5,277 nt of DNA, from contig JAFZLN010000070.1 of assembly GCA_017551465.1 (NCBI GenBank), forward strand, positions 1 to 5,277, in the 5' to 3' direction. The notes beneath the pieces were generated by a model. It saw nothing but the letters and a program-made list of their open reading frames with translations, did no database searches and was not told the origin of the DNA. The position numbers were made by a program, and so were the translations under genes. Source of the DNA: Bacilli bacterium (GTDB lineage Bacteria; Bacillota_I; Bacilli_A; RFN20; CAG-826). Positions 1-5,208 of the stretch are shown here, piece after piece (the stretch's first letter is position 1; each line of letters starts with the position of its first letter).

Positions 1-119
1 AAGGAATAAGAAAAGTCTTCATATCGTCTTGGTAGATGATTAATAACATCATATGGAGTAAAGATTCCCATCTGCCCTAAAAGATAGTTAAGACGTGGTG
101 ATTTAGTGAGTTTATCCAT
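1..119 (-). CDS. recG: RecG ATP-dependent DNA helicase, N-terminal fragment (cut by window edge)
   Basis: Minus-strand reading from the ATG at 119 gives 39 codons running off the left edge without a stop. The peptide begins MDKLTKSPRLNYLLGQMGIF and continues with TPYDVINHLPRRYEDFSYS. The pattern LGxMGIxTPYDVINHLPRRYED matches the start of the RecG wedge region (typically 'LGI.T..DLL.Y.P.RYED'). RecG remodels stalled replication forks and branched DNA; its helicase motifs would lie outside the window. Only the N-terminus is visible, so intactness cannot be judged. The segment before the LGI motif is shorter than in Bacillus RecG and its helix-hairpin-helix-like 'GIGP' stretch is degenerate (SPRLNYL). 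The position downstream of fakA supports the call, as recG follows yloV in many Bacillota. No in-frame upstream start exists and there is no Shine-Dalgarno; a TATAAT sits just before the ATG. Confidence 0.85.
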   Translation of the reverse strand, partial: MDKLTKSPRLNYLLGQMGIFTPYDVINHLPRRYEDFSYS

Positions 120-125
120 ATCTAT

Positions 126-131
126 ATTATA
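126..131 (-). promoter_or_regulatory. -10 box for recG, probably giving a leaderless mRNA
   Basis: On the minus strand a perfect TATAAT occupies positions -12 to -7 relative to the A of the recG ATG (119). A start site about seven bases downstream would fall on or next to that A. No purine-rich Shine-Dalgarno lies between them (the spacer is ATAGAT). No good -35 is visible at 16-18 bp upstream; that stretch lies inside the preceding terminator hairpin. Promoter activity is inferred from position and sequence. Confidence 0.6.
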
Positions 132-133
132 TG

Positions 134-159
134 AAAAAAGCGGTATAAAAACCGCTTTT
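134..159 (-). terminator. Rho-independent terminator after the GH43 lipoprotein gene
   Basis: Perfect inverted repeat with a 9-bp stem (AAAAGCGGT at 136-144 and ACCGCTTTT at 151-159) around a 6-base loop. On the minus strand the hairpin runs into a six-T tract (139-134). It begins 17 bases after the GH43 stop codon. The plus strand also has T-rich sequence after the stem, so it could act in both directions, but no plus-strand gene approaches from the left. Confidence 0.88.
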
Positions 160-176
160 ATTTTGTGTTTTTGATA

Positions 177-1739
177 TTAAGCAATTGGATACGCTTCTTT
201 AAGTCTTTCTGCTTCTTCCGCAGTAATTCTTAGGATGGTACCGTGTCTCTTTGTTTGAGAATCCCAAGAGAAGTCTTTATCCGCACCAGATTCTAAGATT
301 CTCCAACTTCCGTTGGCGTTGTTTTTATCTTCAACATCGGTTGTGGCCCATGGGACATAACCAACACTAGTGTTGGCGTAGTAGTCTGCCATTAAACCAA
401 TTTCTGGAACATCTGGATCTTTTCTATCAGCAACGTTATAGAAGAACCATTCTGGACCTTCAAAGACTTTGTTTGTTGCATCGTTACCACTGAATTTGAA
501 ACCAACATCCGCTAGGTTTTGCACGAATTCCCATTGGACAGCTTCTTCAATTTCACCATCTGGTCTTTCTTGTTCTTGAGGAAGAAGGGATTGTGTTCTT
601 TGAATTCTAATGCCACCACCTTCTTCGTTGTTACCACCGTCTTTACAAGCGCTGTAGTAATAATCACCAATCTTCATAACAGAACCATCGATAACTTTAC
701 GATAATCATTGTTAATGGCATCGTTGTCTTTTTCGTTTCTACTGGTGATATTGTCTTGATATTTGATGTTAGAGATGAATTTTTTAGTTTCACTAAAGTG
801 ATGGAAATCTCTTGTGGTTGTGTAGTAGACACAGTCTCTTTCTAAGATCTTGGCGTTAACACCTTTGCTAACATCATCAATCACTGTAGAGGAGAAGAAG
901 ATGTAATAGGAACCGGGTTCTTCACAGTAGATCATTTCAGGAGCCCAAGCCATACCAGCGCTTGGAGCAGCGACTTCAATTAATCTTTCTTCGGTCCAAT
1001 TGACTAAGTCATGGGATTCCCAAAGAATGATGGAGTGGCTACCTGTCTTTGTGGCTTGACCAGCGTTATTGTTCCAACCACCTCTTGTGTAGACTGATAA
1101 GTCTGTAGCGATTAAATAGAAGGTATCACCTTCAGGTGAACGGCAGATATATGGGTCTCTAACACCTCTTTCACCAATCTTACTGGATAAGACTGGTTTT
1201 AAGTTGTTCATTGTGGAACCGTTCATATCTTTAAACTTTAAGCCTTCACCAACATCCGCTAAAGCGAAGAACATTTGTTCACCAGTAGCAATCTTTTCAC
1301 CATTTTCGGTTTTGCCATGACCTTCACCAACGAAGTGACCAAATAAATAAGCTTGATAATCTTCATCAGCGATTACAGGAGCAGCGGCTTTAACGTTGAC
1401 TTCTTGTTCGTATTGAGTCTTGGTGCCGTTCTTATCAATAACAGCGGTTAATCTAACTGTTGTGTCTTGACCTTGTCTATGGACAATACCTGGCGCCATA
1501 TCACCGTTGCCTTTAGCATCGATGACTTTTTGATTAGAGCTTTTCCAAGTCACTGTAGCGCCTTCAATTTCAGTTGGAAGATAAATGTTTCCATAAACGC
1601 CATCTTCACGATTGACGACCTCTAATTGATTGATAATGGCTTCATCTGTTTCTTCTGCATACTTGGTGTTACCACAAGCGGTTAAAGATAACAAAGCGAC
1701 AGCGGAAAGCGCGCAAAAAAGTTTTAATTTTGTTTTCAT
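177..1739 (-). CDS. GH43-type glycoside hydrolase lipoprotein with N-terminal Ig-like domain
   Basis: 520 residues, apparently complete. Residues 1-22 form a lipoprotein signal peptide: Lys-rich start, hydrophobic core, lipobox LTAC with C22 as the lipidated cysteine, so the enzyme should be anchored on the outer face of the membrane. Residues about 28-117 resemble the atrophied bacterial Ig domain (TWKSSNQKVIDAKG region). From about 126 to 505 is a five-bladed beta-propeller of the GH43 type. The expected triad can be placed: D195 in GVRDPYI (base), D351 in VIDGSV (pKa modulator) and E427 in VFEGPE (acid); WAPEM at 265-269 and RHGTI at 498-502 are also typical. GH43 enzymes are inverting hydrolases, mostly beta-xylosidases, alpha-L-arabinofuranosidases or arabinanases; the substrate cannot be chosen here. 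The gap between the two Asp residues (156) looks longer than usual, with Asn/Asp-rich insertions at 221-232 and 329-346. It lies alone between two terminators with its own promoter and Shine-Dalgarno. Confidence 0.87.
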   Translation of the reverse strand: MKTKLKLFCALSAVALLSLTACGNTKYAEETDEAIINQLEVVNREDGVYGNIYLPTEIEGATVTWKSSNQKVIDAKGNGDMAPGIVHRQGQDTTVRLTAVIDKNGTKTQYEQEVNVKAAAPVIADEDYQAYLFGHFVGEGHGKTENGEKIATGEQMFFALADVGEGLKFKDMNGSTMNNLKPVLSSKIGERGVRDPYICRSPEGDTFYLIATDLSVYTRGGWNNNAGQATKTGSHSIILWESHDLVNWTEERLIEVAAPSAGMAWAPEMIYCEEPGSYYIFFSSTVIDDVSKGVNAKILERDCVYYTTTRDFHHFSETKKFISNIKYQDNITSRNEKDNDAINNDYRKVIDGSVMKIGDYYYSACKDGGNNEEGGGIRIQRTQSLLPQEQERPDGEIEEAVQWEFVQNLADVGFKFSGNDATNKVFEGPEWFFYNVADRKDPDVPEIGLMADYYANTSVGYVPWATTDVEDKNNANGSWRILESGADKDFSWDSQTKRHGTILRITAEEAERLKEAYPIA

Positions 1740-1745
1740 ATATTT

Positions 1746-1751
1746 TCCTTT
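1746..1751 (-). promoter_or_regulatory. Shine-Dalgarno site of the GH43 gene
   Basis: On the minus strand AAAGGA lies six bases before the ATG at 1739 (AAAGGA, then AAATAT, then ATG). This is a standard ribosome binding site and fixes the start of the lipoprotein at the Met that gives an intact signal peptide. It is notable as the only clear Shine-Dalgarno in front of any gene in the window. Confidence 0.75.
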
Positions 1752-1768
1752 CGGTTTTGTTCTCTTAT

Positions 1769-1797
1769 ATTATGCCACTATTTTTAATATATTAAAA
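1769..1797 (-). promoter_or_regulatory. Candidate promoter of the GH43 gene
   Basis: On the minus strand TGG-CATAAT (hexamer at 1769-1774) is an extended -10 type sequence with 5 of 6 bases of TATAAT and a TG one base upstream. A 17-bp spacer leads to TTTTAA (1792-1797), a weak -35 that lies inside an AT palindrome. A start near 1762 would give a leader of about 23 bases that includes the Shine-Dalgarno. Inferred from sequence only. Confidence 0.5.
1782..1797. repeat. Perfect 16-bp AT palindrome over the GH43 -35 region
   Basis: TTTTAATATATTAAAA reads the same on both strands. It lies between the fakA terminator and the GH43 -10 box, with its fakA-proximal half overlapping nothing but the other half covering the spacer and -35 position. 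It could be an operator for a dimeric repressor or an UP-like AT tract. All-AT palindromes also arise easily by chance in such DNA. Confidence 0.4.
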
Positions 1798-1801
1798 TAT
1801 G

Positions 1802-1829
1802 AAAAAAGACCACGTTTTATGTGGTCTTT
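1802..1829 (-). terminator. Rho-independent terminator after fakA
   Basis: Perfect 9-bp stem (AAAGACCAC at 1805-1813 and GTGGTCTTT at 1821-1829) with a 7-base loop, followed on the minus strand by a six-T run (1807-1802). It starts 20 bases after the fakA stop codon and should end the yloU-fakA transcript, separating it from the GH43 gene. Confidence 0.9.
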
Positions 1830-1849
1830 ATCTTTATGTTTATTTCGGT

Positions 1850-3472
1850 TTATTCAACGCCGATTAAGAAGGAATAAACTGGTTGGTTGCCTTGTCTAAT
1901 ATCTAAGTCTAGATCGGAGAATTTTTCAGCGATGAGCTCAGAGACTTGGTTCATTTCTTCTTCGTTAACATCTTGACCGACTAAGATGGTGATGATGCTT
2001 GAATCTTCATCAATCATCTTTTCGAGTAAGGTCATGAGTGTTTCAATCTTGTTTGGATTATCAACGACAATGTCTTTTTCGAAGATACCAATGAAGTCAT
2101 CTTTCTTCACTTTGACACCACCGATTTCGGTATCTCTAATTGCGAATGTAACTTCACCAGATTTGACATTCTTTAAGGCCGCTTTCATAGAGCGGAAGTT
2201 TTCTTCTGGATCAGCTTCAGGATTGAACATAATCGCAGAGCTAATTCCTTGAGGAATTGTCTTACTTGGAATGACGTAGACATTGGTGTCAGCATCTTCC
2301 ACCATTTCGCAGGCTTGAGAAGCCGCCATAACGATGTTGGAATTATTTGGGAAGATGAAGACGTTATGCGCGTTGGCTTTCTTGATCGCACCAACGAAAT
2401 CTTCACTACTTGGGTTCATGGTTTGACCGCCTTTAACAACGACGGAAATACCAATTTCTTTGAAGAAGTCTTCGATACCTTGACCAGCAGAGACACCAAT
2501 CATTGCGTATTCGACTTTTTCTTTATTTTCTTCTTCCTCTTCTTCGAAGCCGAGATCTTCAGCGGTTTCGCCTTCTTTTAAGTTAAGCAATCTAACTTTG
2601 AGGAATTCACCATATTGTTGTGCGTAGTTGAGGATATCACCTGGATTTAAGACACGAATATGGACTTTAACGCTTTCTTCTTTAACGTTGACCACTAAGT
2701 CGTCACCGTGAGTGGAAAGGATGTTGGAGAATCTATTTTCGTTAAATGGTTTCTTATCTTTGATAAGTTTTAAGACGAATTCTAATAAATAGCCTTCTTC
2801 TTCATCTTCGTTTGTGGAGGATTGAGCTTCAGTAGCTGTGGCTTGGCTTCTTTCAACGAAGTCACCACCAGCAGCGATTCTCATACCTTCTAAGATTCTG
2901 ATAAGACCCGCACCACCAGAGTCGATAACACCAGCTTCTTTTAAGACTGGTAATAATTCTGGGGTTCTTTTTAAGGATTCTCTTGCTTCTTGAAGCATGA
3001 GATCTAAGCACTTTTCAATGCTCATGTTATCTTTGACGTTATCTGCAAGGAATTGGCTGGATTCGCGGATAACTGTAAGAATTGTACCTTCGACTGGATT
3101 AACAACCGCTTTATAAGCCACTTCAACGCCTTTTTGGAAAGCAGCGGAGAAAGCTTGTGCATCAACTTCATCTAAACCATCTAAACCTTTAGAGAAGCCA
3201 CGGAAGATTTGGCTAGTGATAACACCGGAGTTGCCTCTAGCGCCCATCAATAAGCCACGAGAGAAAACTTTACTAATTTCGTAAGCGGATTCATCACTAC
3301 GGTTTTGAATTTCTTTACTACCAGAAGTAAGAGTTAAATTCATGTTCATGCCAGTATCGCCATCCGGGACTGGGAAGACGTTTAAAGCGTCCACTTCTGG
3401 ATAGTGGTTGTATAAATTATTGCTTCCTGAAATAAGAAGCTGTTTTAAAGACTGTCCGTTTAAAGTTCTCAT
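1850..3472 (-). CDS. fakA: Fatty acid kinase ATP-binding subunit FakA (YloV, DhaL/Dak domain protein)
   Basis: 540 residues, the usual length for the family. FakA transfers phosphate from ATP to a fatty acid held by a FakB (DegV-family) partner; the acyl phosphate feeds phospholipid synthesis. Residues about 1-200 form the DhaL kinase domain: NVFPVPDGDTGMNM at 31-44 carries the Asp residues (D37, D39) expected to hold the magnesium-nucleotide, with GARGNSGVITSQIFRG at 77-92, NPVEGT at 125-130 and DSGGAGL at 184-190 also conserved. An acidic linker (about 212-226) leads to the middle domain (about 227-300), then a second acidic run (309-318) and the C-terminal domain (about 321-540) with GGQTMNPS (348-355), FPNNSNI (374-380), IPQGISS (406-412) and the terminal QPVYSFLIGVE. 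The middle domain has GYLLEF and VHIRV where homologues usually have GYCTEF and VHVHT, so a Cys and a His are missing. It starts 5 bases after yloU with no Shine-Dalgarno, suggesting coupled translation. No FakB gene lies in the window. Confidence 0.93.
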   Translation of the reverse strand: MRTLNGQSLKQLLISGSNNLYNHYPEVDALNVFPVPDGDTGMNMNLTLTSGSKEIQNRSDESAYEISKVFSRGLLMGARGNSGVITSQIFRGFSKGLDGLDEVDAQAFSAAFQKGVEVAYKAVVNPVEGTILTVIRESSQFLADNVKDNMSIEKCLDLMLQEARESLKRTPELLPVLKEAGVIDSGGAGLIRILEGMRIAAGGDFVERSQATATEAQSSTNEDEEEGYLLEFVLKLIKDKKPFNENRFSNILSTHGDDLVVNVKEESVKVHIRVLNPGDILNYAQQYGEFLKVRLLNLKEGETAEDLGFEEEEEENKEKVEYAMIGVSAGQGIEDFFKEIGISVVVKGGQTMNPSSEDFVGAIKKANAHNVFIFPNNSNIVMAASQACEMVEDADTNVYVIPSKTIPQGISSAIMFNPEADPEENFRSMKAALKNVKSGEVTFAIRDTEIGGVKVKKDDFIGIFEKDIVVDNPNKIETLMTLLEKMIDEDSSIITILVGQDVNEEEMNQVSELIAEKFSDLDLDIRQGNQPVYSFLIGVE

Positions 3473-3477
3473 ATGTA

Positions 3478-3828
3478 TTAGTGAGAGGATAGTTGCTCAC
3501 CGTAAACGTTTACACCTGTGCAGGATTTATTAAATTGCTTATTGATTTGGTACATAATGGTTTTTTGGCATTCAACGAGAGCTTCGGTAATCTTAACTTC
3601 GTTAGAAAGCACTAAATAAACGTCGACGGTAAAAGTACGATTTGCGAATTTCTTCACATAAATCGCTTGATCCTCGATAATTCCTTTCTTAATGCGTTTG
3701 TCAACGCGGAGAGTATCTTCGCGTCTAGCGATATCTACGACACCATAGCATGCAAGCGCAGCGGCTCTGGTCGCGTCTTTGATATCTTGGGTGTGATAAT
3801 AAACTTGGGTATTCGTGTTCTTTTCCAT
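3478..3828 (-). CDS. yloU: Asp23/Gls24 family protein YloU
   Basis: 116 residues, typical length for a single-domain Asp23/Gls24 (DUF322) protein. Family marks are AAALACYGVVDIA at 22-34 (usual form 'A..ECYGVVGMA'), the alternating strand FTVDVYLVLSNEVKI at 66-80, and the closing GVNVYGEQL at 105-113. There is no signal peptide or membrane segment, so it should be cytoplasmic. Family members have been tied to the cell envelope and to alkaline-stress responses, but no enzymatic reaction is known. Its fixed pairing with fakA across Bacillota suggests a role linked to fatty acid or membrane metabolism; that is inference from context. It is the first gene of a two-gene operon, has a strong consensus promoter, and its ATG lies so close to the -10 box that there is no room for a Shine-Dalgarno. 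The ATG used is the only sensible start. Confidence 0.9.
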   Translation of the reverse strand: MEKNTNTQVYYHTQDIKDATRAAALACYGVVDIARREDTLRVDKRIKKGIIEDQAIYVKKFANRTFTVDVYLVLSNEVKITEALVECQKTIMYQINKQFNKSCTGVNVYGEQLSSH

Positions 3829-3839
3829 AAAGCAGTGAT

Positions 3840-3868
3840 ATTTTACATAGTAAACGGGTTTATGTCAA
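3840..3868 (-). promoter_or_regulatory. Strong sigma-A type promoter of yloU-fakA
   Basis: On the minus strand a perfect TTGACA (3863-3868), a 17-bp spacer and TAAAAT (3840-3845, 5 of 6 matches) form the best promoter in the window. Only 11 bases separate the -10 box from the yloU ATG, so the predicted leader is about 5 bases and holds no Shine-Dalgarno. An imperfect dyad, TTTGACATAAAC then GTTTACTATGTAAA separated by CC, spans both promoter elements and could be an operator or a by-product of the promoter sequence. Confidence 0.8.
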
Positions 3869-3912
3869 ACAATGGAGAATAAAATCTTAACATTGTCACA
3901 TAAAACGGCACA

Positions 3913-5136
3913 TTATCGTCTTAATAAAGAGAGCAAAGGAAGGAAGTCTTGATAGACATCGCCATAGGAAACAATAACGTGATTCCCAAAGCTGGCCTTA
4001 AGAATTTCAAGGAGTCCTTCTTCACCCAACGCAACCGATATTTGCGTTCTGCAGTATCCAGGAAGTGAGAGATTTTCTTTCAAAGTCGCTGGGATACAAA
4101 GGGTATTATCTAGGGTGTAATCAGGCGCAATTTTGCATAGTGTGATACGGCCTTCTGGGAGTTCACCTTTCACACCAATTCCTAACCCACTTTCAAAATG
4201 TGTTGTGAGCTTATATGATGTCACCATATTAAGCGGGACGGTGCAATGCGCGAGCATGATGGAATTATCTTCATAATTGAATTTTGATGGATTCGCCATG
4301 AAAGAGCTGCGATTTGTTAATGAATTAACAATATGCATAGTAACTAAGCTAGGTACATCCCCTTCACAGCCAGATGTAATGCCTTCTTCGTTGAGCATCG
4401 CTAAGGCTAAACATGCTGTTTGTTTGTATTTTCTCAAAATATCAAAGCAACGGATTGTTAACCCATTTAGTTGATACTTTGCGATTAACTTTTTAAGGGC
4501 ATTATAGATCACAAGAGAGAACTGTAAGTCATCACGAGATTCCGCTTTTGCAATGAGTTCTTTTGCGTGAGGAACAATCTTGATATCAAGCATTTCTTTT
4601 TCTTCTTGCTCAATTAAATCTTCAAGTTCTTTCATCTTGATCTTCACGATATTTTGCTTAAAGTTTTGATAAATCATCTTCGGTTCCACTGGTGAAGCAA
4701 TGAGCCAGCTAGAAGGATTTCCGATTAAACCTAAGCGATTATCTTTGACATTGTTATAAGCATTAATAATCGTGGCAATATGTTTAATCATATTAGCAAT
4801 GTGATTTTCGTCACCCACTAATAAGAAGCAAAGTTTATTATGATTTTCTAAATATGTTTTGATTTCTAAAGAAGCTGGTAAAGAATTGTTTCTAGACGTT
4901 GATAAAATGACGAGTGGTTCTGGTAACTCATTTAGGCGTTTTAAGAAGAGATTTTCTGTTCCACCTGAACCGATAAGGATAATATTAAAAACTGCGTCCT
5001 TAGCGTTCTCTAGTATCAATAAATCGTCATTCATCAAATAATTGTTGATTTCATCAACAAACAAAAGGTCTTCTTTAATAAGAGCTTCATCTTTTTTGCT
5101 TAAGAAGCTATAGAGTGTAATTAAGTTAATGTTCAT
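3913..5136 (-). CDS. L-fucose/L-arabinose isomerase-fold protein of unknown substrate
   Basis: 407 residues, apparently complete. The sequence follows the pattern of the FucI-like group (COG2407 type) throughout: ILIGSGGTE at 53-61, NNSLPASLE at 83-91, RLGLIGNPSSWLIAS at 134-148, GLTIRCFD at 225-232, GCEGDV at 256-261, AHC at 296-298, LPEGRITL at 326-333 and NHVIVSYGDV at 385-394. The first half supplies the Rossmann-like domains; the CEGD region and late histidine are where metal and substrate contacts are expected by analogy with FucI. Relatives are aldose-ketose isomerases, but many short members of this group have no proven substrate. It is shorter than E. coli FucI (about 590). No kinase, aldolase, transporter or regulator of a sugar pathway lies beside it, so sugar catabolism is not supported by context. 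It ends 84 bases before yloU without a convincing terminator, so readthrough is possible. Its ATG has no Shine-Dalgarno. Confidence 0.72.
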   Translation of the reverse strand: MNINLITLYSFLSKKDEALIKEDLLFVDEINNYLMNDDLLILENAKDAVFNIILIGSGGTENLFLKRLNELPEPLVILSTSRNNSLPASLEIKTYLENHNKLCFLLVGDENHIANMIKHIATIINAYNNVKDNRLGLIGNPSSWLIASPVEPKMIYQNFKQNIVKIKMKELEDLIEQEEKEMLDIKIVPHAKELIAKAESRDDLQFSLVIYNALKKLIAKYQLNGLTIRCFDILRKYKQTACLALAMLNEEGITSGCEGDVPSLVTMHIVNSLTNRSSFMANPSKFNYEDNSIMLAHCTVPLNMVTSYKLTTHFESGLGIGVKGELPEGRITLCKIAPDYTLDNTLCIPATLKENLSLPGYCRTQISVALGEEGLLEILKASFGNHVIVSYGDVYQDFLPLLSLLRR

Positions 5137-5142
5137 ATATTC

Positions 5143-5171
5143 ATTGTAATATAACTAGGCATAAATAAAAA
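5143..5171 (-). promoter_or_regulatory. Candidate leaderless promoter of the isomerase-like gene
   Basis: On the minus strand TACAAT (5143-5148, 5 of 6 matches to TATAAT) sits at -12 to -7 from the ATG at 5136, the same spacing as at recG. A 17-bp spacer leads to TTTTTA (5166-5171), a weak -35 formed by the T tract of the upstream terminator. The bases between -10 and ATG (GAATAT) contain no Shine-Dalgarno. Transcription would begin at or beside the start codon. Confidence 0.5.
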
Positions 5172-5184
5172 GCCTTGCGGCTTT
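5161..5184 (-). terminator. Rho-independent terminator of the upstream (right-edge) gene
   Basis: A 6-bp stem (AAAGCC at 5169-5174 and GGCTTT at 5179-5184) around the tetraloop GCAA (minus-strand sense, a stable GNRA loop) is followed by a T-rich tail TTTTTATTTAT. It starts 24 bases after the stop codon of the truncated gene at the right edge. Confidence 0.85.
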
Positions 5185-5208
5185 CTATTATCTAAATATG
5201 AATATTAA

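Noticed and set aside
519..845. Plus-strand open frame of 108 codons
   Set aside because: It lies opposite the catalytic region of the GH43 gene, is rich in Phe, Val and Thr as expected from the reverse of Glu/Lys/Asn codons, and shows no recognisable domain.
120..1849. Mobile element ends flanking the GH43 gene
   Set aside because: The hairpins at 136-159 and 1805-1829 differ in sequence and have the form of ordinary terminators; no target duplications or transposase were seen.
1630..1899. Plus-strand open frame of 89 codons crossing the GH43 start and the fakA terminator
   Set aside because: It overlaps the signal peptide region of GH43, the intergenic promoter and the terminator hairpin; no ribosome binding site or family resemblance was seen.
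1986..2581. Plus- and minus-strand open frames inside fakA
   Set aside because: All are out-of-frame or antisense shadows of the well-supported FakA coding sequence.
177..3828. Possible use of TGA for tryptophan (Mycoplasma code)
   Set aside because: Tryptophan in the GH43 protein is encoded by TGG (for example W265), all visible stops are TAA, and the frames are complete under the standard code.
3667..3882. Plus-strand 71-codon frame opposite yloU and its promoter
   Set aside because: It is antisense to conserved Asp23 residues and to a consensus promoter; its composition is that of a reverse complement.
3869..3896. Inverted repeat ACAATG / CATTGT considered as a terminator for the isomerase-like gene
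   Set aside because: The stem is only 6 bp and AT-rich with a 16-base loop, and no T tract follows on the minus strand; the -35 of yloU comes directly after it.
4277..5041. Plus-strand 65- and 60-codon frames inside the isomerase-like gene
   Set aside because: They are antisense to conserved superfamily motifs and have no independent support.
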